A stretch of 50,259 nucleotides of DNA from Clostridium celatum DSM 1785 (GTDB taxonomy: Bacteria; Bacillota; Clostridia; Clostridiales; Clostridiaceae). The stretch spans positions 1-50,259 of the forward strand of contig NZ_KB291649.1 in the NCBI RefSeq assembly GCF_000320405.1, read 5' to 3'. The notes under the pieces were generated by a model. The model worked only from the letters and a program-made list of their open reading frames with translations, did not search any database and had not been told where the DNA came from. Of this stretch, positions 50,258 through 50,259 are shown in pieces; within the stretch, counting starts at the first letter, position 1; each line of letters starts with the position of its first letter. The position numbers were made by a program, and so were the translations under genes.

Positions 50258-50259
50258 AT

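Overview
The window is about 50 kb of very AT-rich DNA. Its low-GC codon use, GGAGG-type ribosome binding sites, T-box, AdhE, anaerobic sulfite reductase and thioredoxin genes point to a strictly anaerobic Firmicute, most likely Clostridium sensu stricto. The nitrate reductase and molybdenum cofactor block resembles what is known from C. perfringens and relatives. Most genes lie on the minus strand. I saw no rRNA, tRNA, CRISPR array, phage or transposase gene.

Region 1 (1-15.9 kb) is anaerobic nitrate and sulfite metabolism. On the minus strand, in transcription order: a Crp/Fnr regulator; asrABC (NADH-dependent sulfite reduction); a cytoplasmic molybdopterin nitrate reductase with a 16-cysteine ferredoxin partner and an NAD(P)H oxidoreductase; mobB; a candidate Moco riboswitch; then moeA-mobA-mogA-(moeA-like)-moaC-moaA-MOSC; and last a TDT-family membrane transporter. 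MPT synthase (moaD/moaE) and molybdate uptake genes are absent. The TDT gene and asrABC each carry a perfect TGTGA-N6-TCACA palindrome whose centre is exactly 29.5 bases from the -10 hexamer (about -41.5). The nearby Crp/Fnr protein keeps the CRP DNA-contact residues. This suggests a small sulfite regulon that includes the transporter.

Region 2 (16-25.7 kb) holds adhE with a Rex-like site just downstream of a near-consensus promoter, a TrpXYZ-type ABC transporter operon, an orphan HutP-family antiterminator, a FabT-like MarR regulator, a SEC-C protein and a dihydrouridine synthase.

Region 3 (25.8-32 kb) holds a membrane-anchored alpha/beta hydrolase, then a minus-strand trio (membrane metallophosphoesterase, a long UbiV-like U32 protein with an extra N-terminal domain, a second U32 protein), and a DUF4317 protein.

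Region 4 (32-41 kb) holds rpiR-rpiA-aldo/keto reductase, trxB-trxA (trxB has a single-base frameshift), a second Crp/Fnr regulator with cytidine deaminase, a MetRS-like gene behind a T-box, and a FliB-like protein. The T-box looks tuned to tRNA-Asn rather than tRNA-Met, and the MetRS-like protein lacks a recognisable KMSKS motif.

Region 5 (41-50 kb) is a set of small accessory and stress-response units: DUF1275 membrane protein, MazG-like hydrolase, Imm5-like protein, a MATE efflux pump with its MerR regulator behind a 19-bp-spacer promoter, an XRE-AbrB fusion regulator with an MGT-type glycosyltransferase, a small Cys/Gly/Asn-rich protein, an AraC-GyrI regulator and another MerR regulator with its own 19-bp-spacer promoter.
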